Notes: a model not told the origin generated them from the sequence alone. Positions 10,311-20,682 are shown, counted from the stretch's first letter. The stretch: DNA of 64,000 bases from Gracilaria domingensis (GCA_022539475.1 VCMS01000096.1:203762-267761), one strand, 5' to 3'. Translations and numbers: made by a program.

Positions 10311-10966
10311 GCTACCCCCTGGCACAGAACAGACGAATCATGTTGAGGAATTAGAGAAGTTGAATCTGGACCATGTCGCATCGTCTCATCGCAAGAAGTT
10401 GCGAGACATGCTCACAGAATTTACTCCCATGTGGGACGGTTCCCTTGGAACAATTGGAATTACGGAGCACCGTATTGATCTGCTCCCAGACACTCGCCCA
10501 ATCGCACAACACCCGTATCGGGCAGGCCCGAAAGCGCGGGAAGAAGAAAAGTCTCAAGTCGAGAAGATGCTACGAGCCGACGTAATTGAGCCAGCTCAGT
10601 CGTCATGGGCATCGCCGGTTGTACTTGTTCCGAAGTCGGATGGATCGTGGCGTTTTTGCATCGATTACAGGCGACTAATCGCCGTTACCGTCAAAGACGT
10701 GTATCCGATTCAACGGATGGATGAGTACATCGACTCGCTGGGAAGCGCCAGAGTATTTACCGCCCTTGACGCCAATTGGGGTTACTAGCAGGTTCCAATT
10801 CGAAAGGAAGATCGCGACAAGACCGCGTTTGTATGTCACCAAGGACTGTACCGTTTCAAACGGATGCCCTTGGGGCTAACGAATGCTCCCGCTACGTTTC
10901 AGCGCGCGATTGACATTCTGTTGGCTAGATTCAAGTGGAAGACGTGTTTTGTGTACTTGGACGACA
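10311..10966 (+). pseudogene. Ty3/gypsy pol fragment D: reverse transcriptase
   Basis: Closely related to element A 44490-45150. Readable landmarks are the segment before RT with HRIDLLPDTRPIAQHPYRAG, the 'SDGSWRFCIDYRRL' fingers motif and 'FTALDANWGY'. A TAG at 10786 replaces an expected Trp codon before 'QVPIRKEDRDKTAF'. The fragment then runs to 'CFVYLDDIV', the catalytic YLDD box, where element X copy 3 is inserted at 10967. Its left edge is cut by the F LTR. A dead, doubly interrupted fragment. Confidence 0.9.
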
Positions 10967-11914
10967 TCGTCTGTGTTCTGCAAAGTGGAATATAGTCTGT
11001 TCGCTTTGGAAACTAAGCTAGTTTTTGGGCTATTTGGGGCGCGCGAGGGGGTGGCAGAGGCTGGCACTCAAAAAATTAAGAAATTTTGGAATATTAAATT
11101 CCATATGGCGCAGTTTAATTCTTGGGTCCCCTAGTTTTTGTAGAGGTTCTACTTCGCCGCACCACCCCATTCACTCTTTTCCGCGACCGTCTCTCAAAAC
11201 TGCACTCGTGCTAGTTTGCGTTTCCATTTTCCTCTGAGTTGCGATAAAAATCACAACTCATCCCACCTCAATCATCCCAACGTTCCTTCCCATCCAAACC
11301 GCAATCACTCTTTACTCATTTTTCGCCGATCCTGCGTTCGGATCCTTCCTCTCCGTCTCCCCAAAAGCTTTTCTGTAGAAGTACGGGTAGCAACCCTCCC
11401 CAATCCCGTACACCCGCGTCGCCCAAAAACAGCTTCCCATTCCTCCCCATCCTTCTCTCCTTATGCGCCGCCAGATTTCGTTCGGCCGTTCGCAGTGCCA
11501 TGCCCCACGTTAAAACCCAGTCAAGACCGGAGCCCCGATTGCCTCCTATGGCACCTCTTTCATCACCATCCTCTTCTCCTTACGCCTCTTCGTCAGACGG
11601 CTCTTCCGGTGCCCGAAACTACCAGCCTTCGCCTTCGGTGTCAAAAAGGACTCCTTCTGTGCCGCAACCCTTCCCATACTTCCCATCTCTGTCCTTCCTT
11701 CTACATCCGATTTCAACATCCTTTCCTCCACCAACCCTTGTCTTGTGCAGAACACTTTCACCGCCTTCTCCATCAGGTCTATCACGTTTCTAAGGACCAT
11801 AAGCTTCTCTTGCAACTCATCTAGGCCTCCTGGCGCACATTATAGTACACCATACACATTTTATCTCATCTCCATCTCTTAAACGAACAAAAAACTGCGC
11901 AGGATTAATATCTT
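10967..11914 (+). mobile_element. Element X, copy 3 (5' part only)
   Basis: Starts TCGTCTGTGTTCTGC in the middle of a reverse transcriptase YLDD codon block, which fixes the X terminus precisely. Homology to copies 1, 2 and 4 continues through the non-coding end and a degenerate coiled-coil fragment to about 11914. There the sequence changes to a Notchless fragment instead of the rest of X. Either a deletion removed the remainder, or this copy carries different captured host DNA. Confidence 0.75.
11546..11815 (-). pseudogene. Coiled-coil gene fragment in X copy 3
   Basis: 89 codons on the minus strand. They align with the middle and basic region of the 309-residue protein at 6824-7753, including RQGLVEERML and SRLTKRRKEKR. 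Strongly diverged and truncated at both ends. This shows that copy 3 is older than, or from another subfamily of, copies 1 and 2. Confidence 0.7.
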
Positions 11915-12965
11915 CTCAAACCACTCGGTAAACGGCCGCAACATGTCCGCGGAACGTGAAGCAAAACTTGCCAGCTTGCCATCCCAAAGTCTTACATTCT
12001 TGTCAAAACTGGCCGACGCGATATACCGCCCATCCGGACTGAACGCCCTGCATTTGACCAGCTGCTGATGGCCGGTCATGCGCGAAATGGGCTGTATGCC
12101 CTAGGTGCGTTTCCAAACGTCTTCCCACAGCATCAAAGTGAAATTATCGGACCCACTCAGCATAAGTTCCCTCCCGCCCGTACTTTGCCGTTTCACCTTT
12201 TCATAGCGCTCCAACGCCTCTTCTCGCGACCACTTGACCGGCATGTATCCGTTCTGCTCGTCCAGAGATGCAAACGCACCGCACTTGAGCACGTAGTCGG
12301 TAGAAAGCGTGATGGAATTCACCCAGTGAGCATGTGCATTTATAGTCGACAAAGATAAGCCATTATCAGCATTCTAGATCTTTATACTACGATCCTGAGA
12401 AGCAGAATAGATAAAACCGTCTCCACTCCACACGGCAGTCGTGACTGCAGCTCTATGTCGCGCGAGCATCCTGACCGGGCTCATGCTAGCCACGTTCCAA
12501 ATCTTCAGCGAAGCATCCTTCGAAGCAGACACCACCAAACAACATCGTTCATCCAAATGATACGGCTTCAAACCCAAATCCGTCACCCATTTGCGATGGG
12601 AAGCCAAGCTCTCACCAGTTCCTTTCTCAACGTCTCAGATCCATACCCGACCGTCCTTCGAAGCAGAATCCAATCGACTCCCCTCTGTAGAAAATGCCAA
12701 CGCCAGCACTCAATCGCGATGACCGACCAAGGAAAGCTTCGGCAACTGCGCCTCCGCATTCCACAATCTGACGGTTGTATGGCCAGAACCCGTCGCTGGC
12801 AAGCGACAATTCGGCGAGAAACACGCCGTCGGCGCCATCCGACTGCATCGCGCGCCGCCCAACTCGTCGAAGAAGACCGCGCAGCACAGGACGCGGTATG
12901 AAAGACTCTCACCGATGACGCCGCCGTGCACGTGGCACGTGACGCGTGTATTCGCGCAGGCATAC
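11915..12965 (-). pseudogene. NLE1: Notchless/NLE1 (Rsa4) WD40 protein, fragment
   Basis: WD40 repeats of the ribosome-assembly factor Notchless, which acts in pre-60S maturation in the nucleolus. In gene order I can read 'ATGSGHTTVRLWN', 'VVSASKDASLKIWN', 'SASQDRSIKI' and the family-typical insert VKWSREEALERYEKV. After these come LMLSGSDNFTLMLW, a 'TGHQQLV' repeat with '[14 protein letters not shown]', and 'RGHVAAVY'. At least four frame changes and stops separate these pieces. The N-terminal ubiquitin-like domain and the last WD repeat are missing. The 3' side is cut at the X boundary near 11915. The order and the specific insert make NLE1 much more likely than another WD40 protein. Confidence 0.8.
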
Positions 12966-13158
12966 ACAGCGGTAGCGGCCCCAGCCTGTGGCCCACTTGG
13001 CACGGAGGCGAGTCGCGACGCCTCCTCCAGCTGAATATTGGCATTGATCGCAGCTGCCGATTCAGATGCTGACCTCCGCAGTCCGCCAACATCTGCCGAC
13101 GCCGCGCCGCTGTCGCGCGCCGCGTCGCACCCTCACGGTGTGCGCGCAGCCGTCCGCC

Positions 13159-13881
13159 ATGAGGGCGACGTGCTTCCTCTCGCCGCTTCCGTCGTTTCAG
13201 ACCGGCCGTTTCCACGCCGCCACGCACGCTCTCCATCGCATCGCGCTCATTCCCCGCCGCCCCGCAAGCCGCGCCTGCCTGCAGCGCGGCGCGAAGCGCG
13301 CGCTCATGCTGCCGGCGCTCGCTGACGCGTCGTGCGACGCGCAGCTCACGCTGGCGATCGTCGGCGCCGTCACGCTTTGGCTGGGCGTCTGGCAACGGGT
13401 AACAGCGCTTGGGCTGGTTTTCTCGCGCACGACGAGGAAGATCATCCAAATCAGTTGCGGGCCGGCTTTCCTTGTGTTGTGGCCGCTGTATAGCGCGACC
13501 ACCGACCCGCGTCTGTGTGCCGCCTGCGTGCCGCTGTTGTTCCCCGCTGTGCCTGTAGTGTCAGGCTTTTTGTCTGCCACCTCCGCGCGAAGCGCGTTGG
13601 CGTGCGCGTTGTCGAGAGAGGGAAGCGCGCGTGAGGCTCTACACGAACCGCTGATCTACAATGTGACGCTGCTGCTGCTCACGTTCTTTCTGTTCCGCAC
13701 GCCGGCCGCAGCGGTTGGATTCACCCAGCAAATGTACCTTGCCTCAATGGAAGGAGCCGTACTTAGCGGAAAGCTAACAGTAACTGAGATAGTTTCAAAT
13801 ATAGACGTGCTGGTTGAACGAAGGAAGTCAAAGTCCTTGGAAGCACCCCCAGTCAGTCCCGCTGTATACTGTGCTCGGTAA
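13159..13881 (+). pseudogene. Phytol/dolichol-kinase-like membrane protein, truncated
   Basis: Open frame with an ATG at 13159 (an upstream ATG at 13066 is in frame). The first 50 residues are rich in Arg/Ala/Ser and poor in acids, like a plastid transit peptide. Then come hydrophobic segments with 'TRKIIQISCGPAFLVLWPL', 'CVPLLFPAV' and 'ALSREGSAREALHEPLIY'. This pattern matches the N-terminal half of plant and algal phytol or farnesol kinases (VTE5/FOLK), which phosphorylate isoprenoid alcohols at plastid membranes. The C-terminal half, with the family's CGDG-type motif, is absent. After about 13725 the frame runs into an unrelated 50-codon tail. Truncation is seen; the plastid role is family knowledge. 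Confidence 0.6.
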
Positions 13882-13959
13882 ACCAACTTTTGTAAGCAGA
13901 AAAAAGCTTTACTCTTGCCGGCCCTTTGCCCGTTGACTAGCGTTAACTTTCGAAACACT

Positions 13960-14590
13960 CTACGAAAGATGGAACGACCTCTGTCCTTCACGAACAGCGT
14001 AAAGCACCTGCTTCTTCGCAATCTCATAAGAACTATACTCCGGGAGTTTGAAATAATTTGTGCTAGTCATCACGGTCCAAACACTGGTCCAGAGAGTGCC
14101 CGCTTTCCGGGGTACGTCGCACAATTGTTAGACTGGGATGCAATTTGCTCAGCCCCCCCAGAGGAAGAGCTGGAGAGCCAGTAGTAAATTGGATGAAACG
14201 CTGTTGATCTTCTTCATCCAATTCTGTTAGAAGTGTAGGAAGTACTTCACCCGCAGCGCTCTCGTGGCTTAATCCATGATCACATCGCGTAGAATGAACC
14301 AAAAAGTTCATAGTCCACTTCTCATATGGCGGACCGCAGAAAAACAACTCAAGTTCAGCGCTTCGGAACACTAGAAGACTCGTGATATCAATTAGATCAC
14401 CCAAGCCTCTCAAAGCGTTTCAGCTTGCTGATACACACCTCCAAAAAGCACATGGTATGTCACTCTTCTCACGAACTCTTCAGCATTCTGCTCATTTACT
14501 TCAATATTGCTTCCGCCTTTCACAAGTTCTATCGAATCATCACCGGGCAAAACAAATTTCAGACAAAGGCTGGTATCGAATCGCCTTCAT
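13960..14590 (-). pseudogene. HECT E3 ubiquitin ligase C-terminus (TRIP12/UFD4/UPL3-like), inactive
   Basis: The 3' end of a HECT domain. In order: LVKGGSNIEVN, 'FVRRVTYHVLFGGV', a TGA at about 14420, then FFCGPPYEKWTMNFLVHST, 'FIQFTTGSPALPLGG' and 'HPSLTIVRR'. After a frame change come [14 protein letters not shown] and the C-terminus [10 protein letters not shown]. The SFHLS end and the 'KLP.YSS' stretch fit the TRIP12/UFD4/UPL3 class. The position of the catalytic cysteine, which carries ubiquitin as a thioester, is Ser (AGC, codon complementary to 14062-14064). Lesions plus loss of Cys make it non-functional. Everything N-terminal of the HECT N-lobe end is missing. Confidence 0.88.
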
Positions 14591-14665
14591 GTCACCCACC
14601 ATTCTTATAATTGATTGCAGCGAAAACAGCGCAGTTGGATGGTCAACATTATCCAACAGTTTCAT

Positions 14666-15002
14666 NNNNNNNNNNNNNNNNNNNNNNNNNNNNNNNNNNN
14701 NNNNNNNNNNNNNNNNNNNNNNNNNNNNNNNNNNNNNNNNNNNNNNNNNNNNNNNNNNNNNNNNNNNNNNNNNNNNNNNNNNNNNNNNNNNNNNNNNNNN
14801 NNNNNNNNNNNNNNNNNNNNNNNNNNNNNNNNNNNNNNNNNNNNNNNNNNNNNNNNNNNNNNNNNNNNNNNNNNNNNNNNNNNNNNNNNNNNNNNNNNNN
14901 NNNNNNNNNNNNNNNNNNNNNNNNNNNNNNNNNNNNNNNNNNNNNNNNNNNNNNNNNNNNNNNNNNNNNNNNNNNNNNNNNNNNNNNNNNNNNNNNNNNN
15001 NN
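14666..15002. other. Assembly gap (337 N)
   Basis: Run of N between the HECT fragment and the RNase H fragment; frames crossing it are not informative. Confidence 1.
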
Positions 15003-15519
15003 AGCAGGGTATGTCGTCCTCAAGAGTCCTCATCGAGACCCTCGGGTCTCCCAAACGGGACAGCTGCGCCGCAGCTTGGTGTTTGACACCCGCGCGGTGC
15101 ACCACGTCAAAGTCAAACTCTGACAAGCGTAGGCGCCAGCGTGCCAGTCGTCCCGGTACAGTCGGCCAATTAGGATCCACCTCAGCGAATGGTGGTCAGT
15201 CCCCACCGTGAATCTTTCACCTTCCAGATATGGCCTTAAAAGAAGCATCGACCACACAACCGGAGGCATTCCTTCTCGGTGGTCGTGTACTTCCGCTCCG
15301 CCCGCGAGATGGAACGGCTCCAATACCCAACGGGTTTGTACTCCTTCCCATCTGGTTGGTGCTGGAGTAGAGTACAGCCAACCTGGACATCGCACGCGTC
15401 CGGTGTCCAGCAGGTACGGACGTCCCGGTACGGATAAGGCCAAAACAGGTGGAGAGATCAGTCTGTCCCGTAGCTCCTGAAAGGCCTCGTACTCTTCGTC
15501 GTTCAGTATCCTAAAATTA
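15003..15519 (-). pseudogene. Ty3/gypsy RNase H fragment E
   Basis: Minus-strand remains of a reverse-transcriptase connection and RNase H domain. Visible are 'ELRDRLISPPVLALSVPGRP', 'GERFTVGTDHHSLRW', 'RLARWRLRLSEFDFDVVHR' and a degenerate 'HQAAAQLSRL' in place of the usual Ala-Asp-Ala-Leu-Ser-Arg. Two frames are needed. It is cut on the left by the N gap and on the right by X copy 2, which begins at 15520. It is more diverged from A than fragment D is, so it represents another family. Confidence 0.85.
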
Positions 15520-15985
15520 TCGTCTGTGTTCTGCAAAGTGGAATATAGTCTGTTCGCTTTGGAAACTAAGCTAGTTTTGGGCTATTTGGGGCGCGCGAGG
15601 GGGTGGCAGAGGCTGGCACTCAAAAAATTAAGAAATTTTGGAATATTAAATTCCATCTCGCGCAGTTTAGTTCTTGGGTCCCCTAGTTTTTGTAGAGGTT
15701 CTACTTCGCCGCACCACCCATTCACTCTTTTCCGCAACCCTCTCTCAAAACTGCACTCGTGCTAGTTTGCGTTTCCATTTTCTCCCATGTTGCAATGCCA
15801 ATCGCAACTCATCCCACCTCAATCATCCCATCACTTCTTCCCAGTCCACACCACCCCCGCTATTTACCCATTTCTCGCCCATCACGCGTTCGCATCCTCT
15901 CTCTTCGTCTCCGCAAACGTCATTTTGTAGAAGTCAGGTGGACAACCCTCCCCCTTCTCGTATACCCGCCTCGCCCAAAACGGCT

Positions 15986-16874
15986 TCACATCCCTCCCAT
16001 CCTTCTCTCCTCCTGTCCCCTCAGAATCCCCTTCGCAGTCCGCGCTACCTCCGCCGCACTCCTAAACCCAGTCACCACCGGAGCTCCCACTCCCTCCCGC
16101 GGCACCTCCTCCACCACCTTCTTCATCTCCTTACGCCTCTTCTTCAGACGGCTCTTCCCATCCCCAACCCCACCACCCTTTGTCTTCGGTGTCACAGGAG
16201 ACCCCTTCTGCACCGCCACCCTTCCCACACTTCCCTTCTCCGTCTTTTCCTCCACACGTCCTTTCACCGTCTCCTCTTCCACCAATCTTTGCCTCTTGCC
16301 CAGCTCCTTCACCTCCTTCTCCAGCACGTCCAACCTCTCGTTTAGAACCCTATTCTCCTCCCGCAACTATCGAACCTCCCTTCCCGCACACTCCACTATC
16401 CCATACACATGATTTCTCATCTCCACTCCCAATACCGACAACGAATTCCGCAGGCTCGAAATCGCCTCAACCGAAACACCACTACCATCCCCATTCAGCA
16501 CCACACCGCCCATTTCCGTTACAATCTCCACAATTCCATCGTCCAGTTGCTCCTTCATCACCAACCCCAAGATCCCCACCCTCTCCGCCCCCACTCTCTA
16601 TCTGGTCTCCAACTTCCAACTGACTCAGATGCACCGCACCCCTTCCCTCCATTGCGACCCCCTCCACCTCCAATTCTACACCCTTCTCCACCTCATCACC
16701 ATCCCCTCTTCTCGCCTCACACTTCTCTTCTTCATCGGCCATTTCCTGATTCTGCGACATCCGACCAGCCGCCTTAATCACCTCCTCTTCCCGCTTTGGT
16801 GACGGCGTCGGCGGTACCTCCTTCCCCTCCAACAGCGCCAACAGCTCCTTATCGTTCACGTATCCGTTCGACAT
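15986..16874 (-). pseudogene. Coiled-coil protein of element X, broken copy
   Basis: Same gene as at 6824-7753, starting MSNGYVNDKELLALLE on the minus strand at 16874. A frameshift near 16590 leaves the first reading frame. A TAG at about 16367-16369 falls where copy 1 has a Gly-Glu pair before 'LREENR'. The coiled coil (LNERLDVLEKEVKELGKRQR) and the basic tail 'SRLKKRRKEMKK' are otherwise preserved. Only one of the two copies could therefore make full-length protein. Confidence 0.8.
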
Positions 16875-17110
16875 CTTCAGAAGAAGAAGTAGTAGTTGGA
16901 TCGAAGTTTCCGCTGCGATACAGTGCAATCGAGCTAAACTGTGCTGTCCATCCCCACTGTCCAACCACACGGGCTAATATCCAGCACCATGATTGTCCCT
17001 GTTTCCCTCATCCCATTTCCCGCGAAAACATGTACTGTACACCTCCGCACCTTCCACTCTTTAAGCGCCACCCTCTGTCCTCTCTTTCGCGCTCACATAG
17101 TCCCCACCCA

Positions 17111-17449
17111 CCTCGCCTCGACCGGCGATATTTTTCTCTTCCACTATAACCTCACTCGATGGTTATAGCAAAACAGGAAGATATTGCCAGTGGAGGCAAG
17201 CTAGGGACTAGTGATTGTACTTAGAGTAGCTCACCCTCTGTCTCGACTGGGGGCATCTTCTTCTTCCGTCACATCCTGTGTGGGTTGTGACAAAAAAAGA
17301 ATATGTCACCACTCGACACCGGATGGGTAACAATGATACCACGTAGAGTAGTTCATCCTCCCTCTCAGCGTCCACTGGGGATATACTGATGTTCTCTCAC
17401 ATTCTTTCCCGGTTGTGATACAAGAGAAATACATCTCCAATGGAGACGG
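17111..17449. repeat. Three tandem long hairpins (X copy 2)
   Basis: Mirror of 6254-6598. Hairpin 1 (17111-17200) pairs 'gatatttttctcttcc' with 'ggaagatattgcc' around an inner ataacc/ggttat stem. Hairpin 2 spans 17241-17318, with an inner gtcacatcc/ggttgtgac stem. Hairpin 3 spans 17367-17449, with tctcaca/ttgtgata. Spacers repeat 'gtagagtag.tcatcctccctct'. Preserved in both X copies despite scattered base changes. Confidence 0.8.
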
Positions 17450-17514
17450 AGAATATAGTCATGATAACACGTAAAGGTAACAATGTAATAAACAATAATT
17501 TTACGCTACTATCT

Positions 17515-17835
17515 CTAACCAGCCTTTCCAAAACCAGTTATGACATGAGCTGGGTTACTCGAGCCAAAGATGGCAGATCCTGCAACTGAAATGTTTGCAC
17601 CGGCCTTCACTACTCCTTTCACAGTACTCAGTCCAATACCCCCATCCACCTGTATCCCTATTCTTGGGTACAACTCCCTTGCATGTCGCACCTTATCAAG
17701 AACACCCTCCATAAACGCCTGTCCTCCAAACCCTGGCTCCACCGTCATCAACAATAACATGTCTACAACTCCTTCCTTCATAAGTGCTTCTACGACCTTT
17801 ATAGACGTATTCGGGCACAACCCAACTCCATCCTT
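17515..17835 (-). pseudogene. RPE: Ribulose-phosphate 3-epimerase, C-terminal half (X copy 2)
   Basis: Nearly identical to 5870-6190: VEPGFGGQ, QVDGGI and SVAGSAIFGS are intact. Small changes include Cys for Arg before PNTS, Glu for Lys in 'HARELYP', and the last residues (GFGKAG). No start codon or N-terminal barrel half. It lies between the triple hairpin and the divergent Rossmann ORF, as in copy 1. Confidence 0.85.
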
Positions 17836-18231
17836 TTAATTATGGCAATCCGAGTGAAGCTATAGAACCCGTTCACGTCATTTATGAAGCCAAAGTGGCT
17901 CCGTTCATCCTGTATTCAAGCTCCCCTAACTCGTGCTTTACAACTACTTTACAACTCAGGTTCGAAATCAGTTTCATTCATTGTACACTTTCTACTCTTC
18001 CACCTACTTTTCATAAAACATCATCACACTTTGTGGCTTGTCGTCTCATACAAGCCCTATCATTCATTCAGTACAATCACATATCATACATTTCGCTCAC
18101 TTTCACAATGTCAACCATGTTCCCGTTCTGCGCTTTCCAACCGTTTGTACTTAAGTATCACTCTTTACCCCAGCAGTTCTCCGCTCCATCTTCCATTTTT
18201 ATCGTCACACAAAAACAATCGAACACTTGCA

Positions 18232-19134
18232 ATGAACTCCCAGTCCGACATGCCTCCCACTCCGCCTCCGAGTCCCAGATACTCTGACTTCCCTCAAACC
18301 TCATCTCCCACCCGAAGGACTCGGGCCCTTATTGTTGGAATGGGGCGTATAAGTACCATACTTGCGAACGAAGAAGATATGGTCATTTCCGCACACGAAT
18401 TCTACAGCATGGCTGCTACCTCTCATCTTTCTGATGTACAGATACTAGTTTGTGGAAGAACGAACACCCTGGAGACCGTAATTCAGGCTTGCCCTTATTC
18501 GCTGAGAGAGAATATCGTTTTCTTTCAGAATGGAGACATCATACCCTTGGTTTCGCTGCTCGGTGTGGAGAAATGTTCAAAAGTTGTCCTATACGTTGGT
18601 GTCCCCTCAAGAAACGCAGCTTCGCAGGATGGTGTCACTCCTCAAAGTCCGGATGGTCTCACTGTCGCAACAGGAAAGTGGGCCTCCAACGTTGCAGACA
18701 GGTTTAGGTCTATGGGTCTCACTTGCGGGGTTGTCGACGAAGACACATTTCTCGTAAGCTATTATGAGAAGCCCGTGTGGCTATCAGCTTTCAGCATCGT
18801 CGGGGCCTCAAGAGGTTTCATTCCTATGGACGTAGTCGCTACGAAGTGCAGTACGGTTTTGCTCACAATAATGAAAGAGCTGTTGAAGATAGTTTCGCTG
18901 AAGACAGGTACTACTTTCAACCTGGAAGAGACCGTTGGACGACTTCTTGCATATGGGAAAACTCTCGTTGGCTTCCGTACATCTTTCTCCGACTTTCAGT
19001 TTAGGAACGCGTACTTCTACGAGTTTTCTCGCCAAGAAAGAAACATCGTAGGCGGTGACCCCGCTCCTTTTCATACAAACTACGTCAACGTTGTTAAGGA
19101 AAAGTTATCCCCCTCCCCATTCTCCCAGCTTTGA
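18232..19134 (+). CDS. Rossmann-fold protein, X copy 2
   Basis: 300 residues from the ATG of MNSQSDMPPTPPPSPR. Compared with the copy at 4541-5473, the dinucleotide turn reads LIVGMGRISTILA, with Ser replacing the third Gly of GxGxxG, which should weaken NAD(P) binding. The C-terminus ends SPFSQL through a frame difference rather than SFEVRKHDFSVL. Upstream, the frame is open to 17884 but that part is out of frame in copy 1, so I do not include it. The gene is divergent from the epimerase fragment with about 400 bp between. Expression and substrate are unknown. Confidence 0.55.
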   Translation: MNSQSDMPPTPPPSPRYSDFPQTSSPTRRTRALIVGMGRISTILANEEDMVISAHEFYSMAATSHLSDVQILVCGRTNTLETVIQACPYSLRENIVFFQNGDIIPLVSLLGVEKCSKVVLYVGVPSRNAASQDGVTPQSPDGLTVATGKWASNVADRFRSMGLTCGVVDEDTFLVSYYEKPVWLSAFSIVGASRGFIPMDVVATKCSTVLLTIMKELLKIVSLKTGTTFNLEETVGRLLAYGKTLVGFRTSFSDFQFRNAYFYEFSRQERNIVGGDPAPFHTNYVNVVKEKLSPSPFSQL

Positions 19135-19217
19135 GGTTAGAACACATAAATTTTCGGTGTTGTAAACCTTTTAGAGAGATTTAAACATAAAAGTTACTTT
19201 ATCGAAATGACCTGTTC

Positions 19218-19758
19218 ATATTACATTACTTATATAGTTCGTCCTTCTGTGGTTCAAATATGCCCTTTAAATCCTACATCCCTTATCACTAATACCTTGC
19301 TAAGTTTTTGCTAGATGGAAAAGGGTCATTCCACATCATTAAAGTGCACGATACTAGTAACAAAACAAGTACAAATTGTGATATTTCTGAAGAACTAAGC
19401 CTTTGCAATACTTGGGCCACCCGTATAAAGTAAGGTAAACCTTTTATGGGTTTCAACCCTTAATGGAGGTTGTTTTACTGATCTTGATTTCTAAGCTCAT
19501 GTTGAAGATATTCATAGTTTTCTTTACCCACTTGAACCCGTACATATAATTTATGACTAAATCATCCTTTCTTTACTGCAAATCGATGCAAAAGCTTCTC
19601 GTCGTAGTAACGTTTTAAAACAGTACTACAATACCCGTATATGGTCGTTCTTACACTCTTTTTATACTACAAAACACCTTGTGAACATCAATCACATCCG
19701 TTTCATTCGTATACCCACACTCATTTGCAAAACGAACCCTTTCGAAAGCTTTCAAAAC
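19218..19758. other. AT-rich intergenic sequence
   Basis: About 540 bp with no coding frame or repeat that I can see. A TATA-like 'ctttttatactac' about 100 bp before the ATG at 19759 could serve the HAD gene. Confidence 0.5.
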
Positions 19759-20631
19759 ATGTATAACTCAGAAGTTAGAGCCCAAGAAGTAACTCCTCAG
19801 CAGCTGGCTAACGAAATATTCGATAATGGCTGCGCCGTGATTAGTGATATTGACGGTACTCTGGAAAGAGCTGGGGAGAACATTCCTGCCGAAACAGTCA
19901 AATGCATGAAGTACATCAATGCACGCGTTGGTTTTGGAATTGCTACTGGGCGAGATGTAGAGGATGCCGAGAGTTTCATGGAGCACCTGGGTGGCTACAC
20001 TTTTGGCATCTCTGAAAACCAAGGCGCACGGGTGAGATTATCCAATGGTACCGATATTGATCATGACCTTGACAGGGAAGGCTTCGAAAGATGTGCAGCC
20101 GAACTTGAGAGACTTGCACTCTCCTTAAATTAATCGCACGGACTTCATGAAGAGCGTCAACAAGCAGTTGTGAGCACTAGAAAAGACAGTGGACTCCCTA
20201 ACTTCACGCACAATAGACTGTCGAAGTGGAAAACGGAAGTTAACTCCGGTATTTCAAAAGTGTTGACATCCTTTCCGAACCTGGTTGCGTACCCTCAAGA
20301 TGAAAACTGTGACATAGGGGACATTCGTTTCACGAAAAATAGTGGGGCGCTAGCCTTGGTTGAAAACGACCCCCAGTTCGACACACATTTAATCGTTGCT
20401 TTCGGGAATGCTTCCAATGATGGCCCACTATATGAAATGGCAACCCTGGCAGTTCATGTGAAGGGAGACGACCATCCAGCAGCGGTAACATATCTTGTTG
20501 ATGCAGTGGAGGACGTGCATGAGACCATCAGAAGGGTGGCAGAACTGTACGGGTACAGAAAATGCAATTTTCAATGGTTTAGAAATGCTCTTGGAATTTG
20601 TTTCAAGTGCTACGATGCCTGTAATACTTAG
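19759..20631 (+). pseudogene. HAD-superfamily (type IIB) phosphatase, one nonsense codon
   Basis: From the ATG of MYNSEVRAQEV. HAD motif I is VISDIDGTLE with both Asp residues (nucleophile and acid/base), motif II is GIATGRD, and motif IV is FGNASNDGPL. The cap region lies between about residues 85 and 200. This layout fits Cof/sucrose-phosphatase/mannosylglycerate-phosphatase relatives that hydrolyse small phosphorylated metabolites; the substrate cannot be told. A TAA at 20131-20133 splits the frame. The reading frame continues unchanged to 20631, and alignment with the neighbouring paralogue shows that the stop replaces a sense codon within the cap. So active-site residues are intact but the chain is interrupted. 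Convergent with the paralogue at 20683. Confidence 0.75.
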
Positions 20632-20682
20632 CTAGGATATGAGATCTCAGTAATAAAATGTCGTATATATCTCAATACCCTT

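Larger units (their letters stand above)
15520..19217 (+). mobile_element. Element X, copy 2 (3698 bp)
   Basis: Begins TCGTCTGTGTTCTGC inside the RNase H fragment and ends 'gaaatgacctgttc' at 19217. It has the same content and order as copy 1 but opposite orientation, so the two form an inverted pair with 7.3 kb between. Identity is high throughout (single substitutions and small indels by eye). Differences include a broken coiled-coil gene here and an altered Rossmann turn. Flanks of the two copies are unrelated, which argues for two insertions rather than one large palindrome. Confidence 0.8.

Noticed and set aside
11216-11824. 202-codon His/Leu/Arg/Ser-rich frame, and similar long frames at 7079-7981 and 15674-16623
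   Set aside because: These are opposite-strand shadows of the G-rich coiled-coil gene; low complexity and not conserved between copies.
13066-13881. Intact phytol kinase gene
   Set aside because: Only the N-terminal half is present; the C-terminal catalytic motif is replaced by an unrelated tail.
17884-18231. N-terminal extension of the Rossmann ORF in X copy 2
   Set aside because: The extension is frame-shifted in copy 1, while similarity in one frame begins at MNSQSD.
4489-19217. One giant palindrome or inverted-repeat replication unit
   Set aside because: Arms end exactly at the X terminus and the flanks differ, which fits two independent insertions better.
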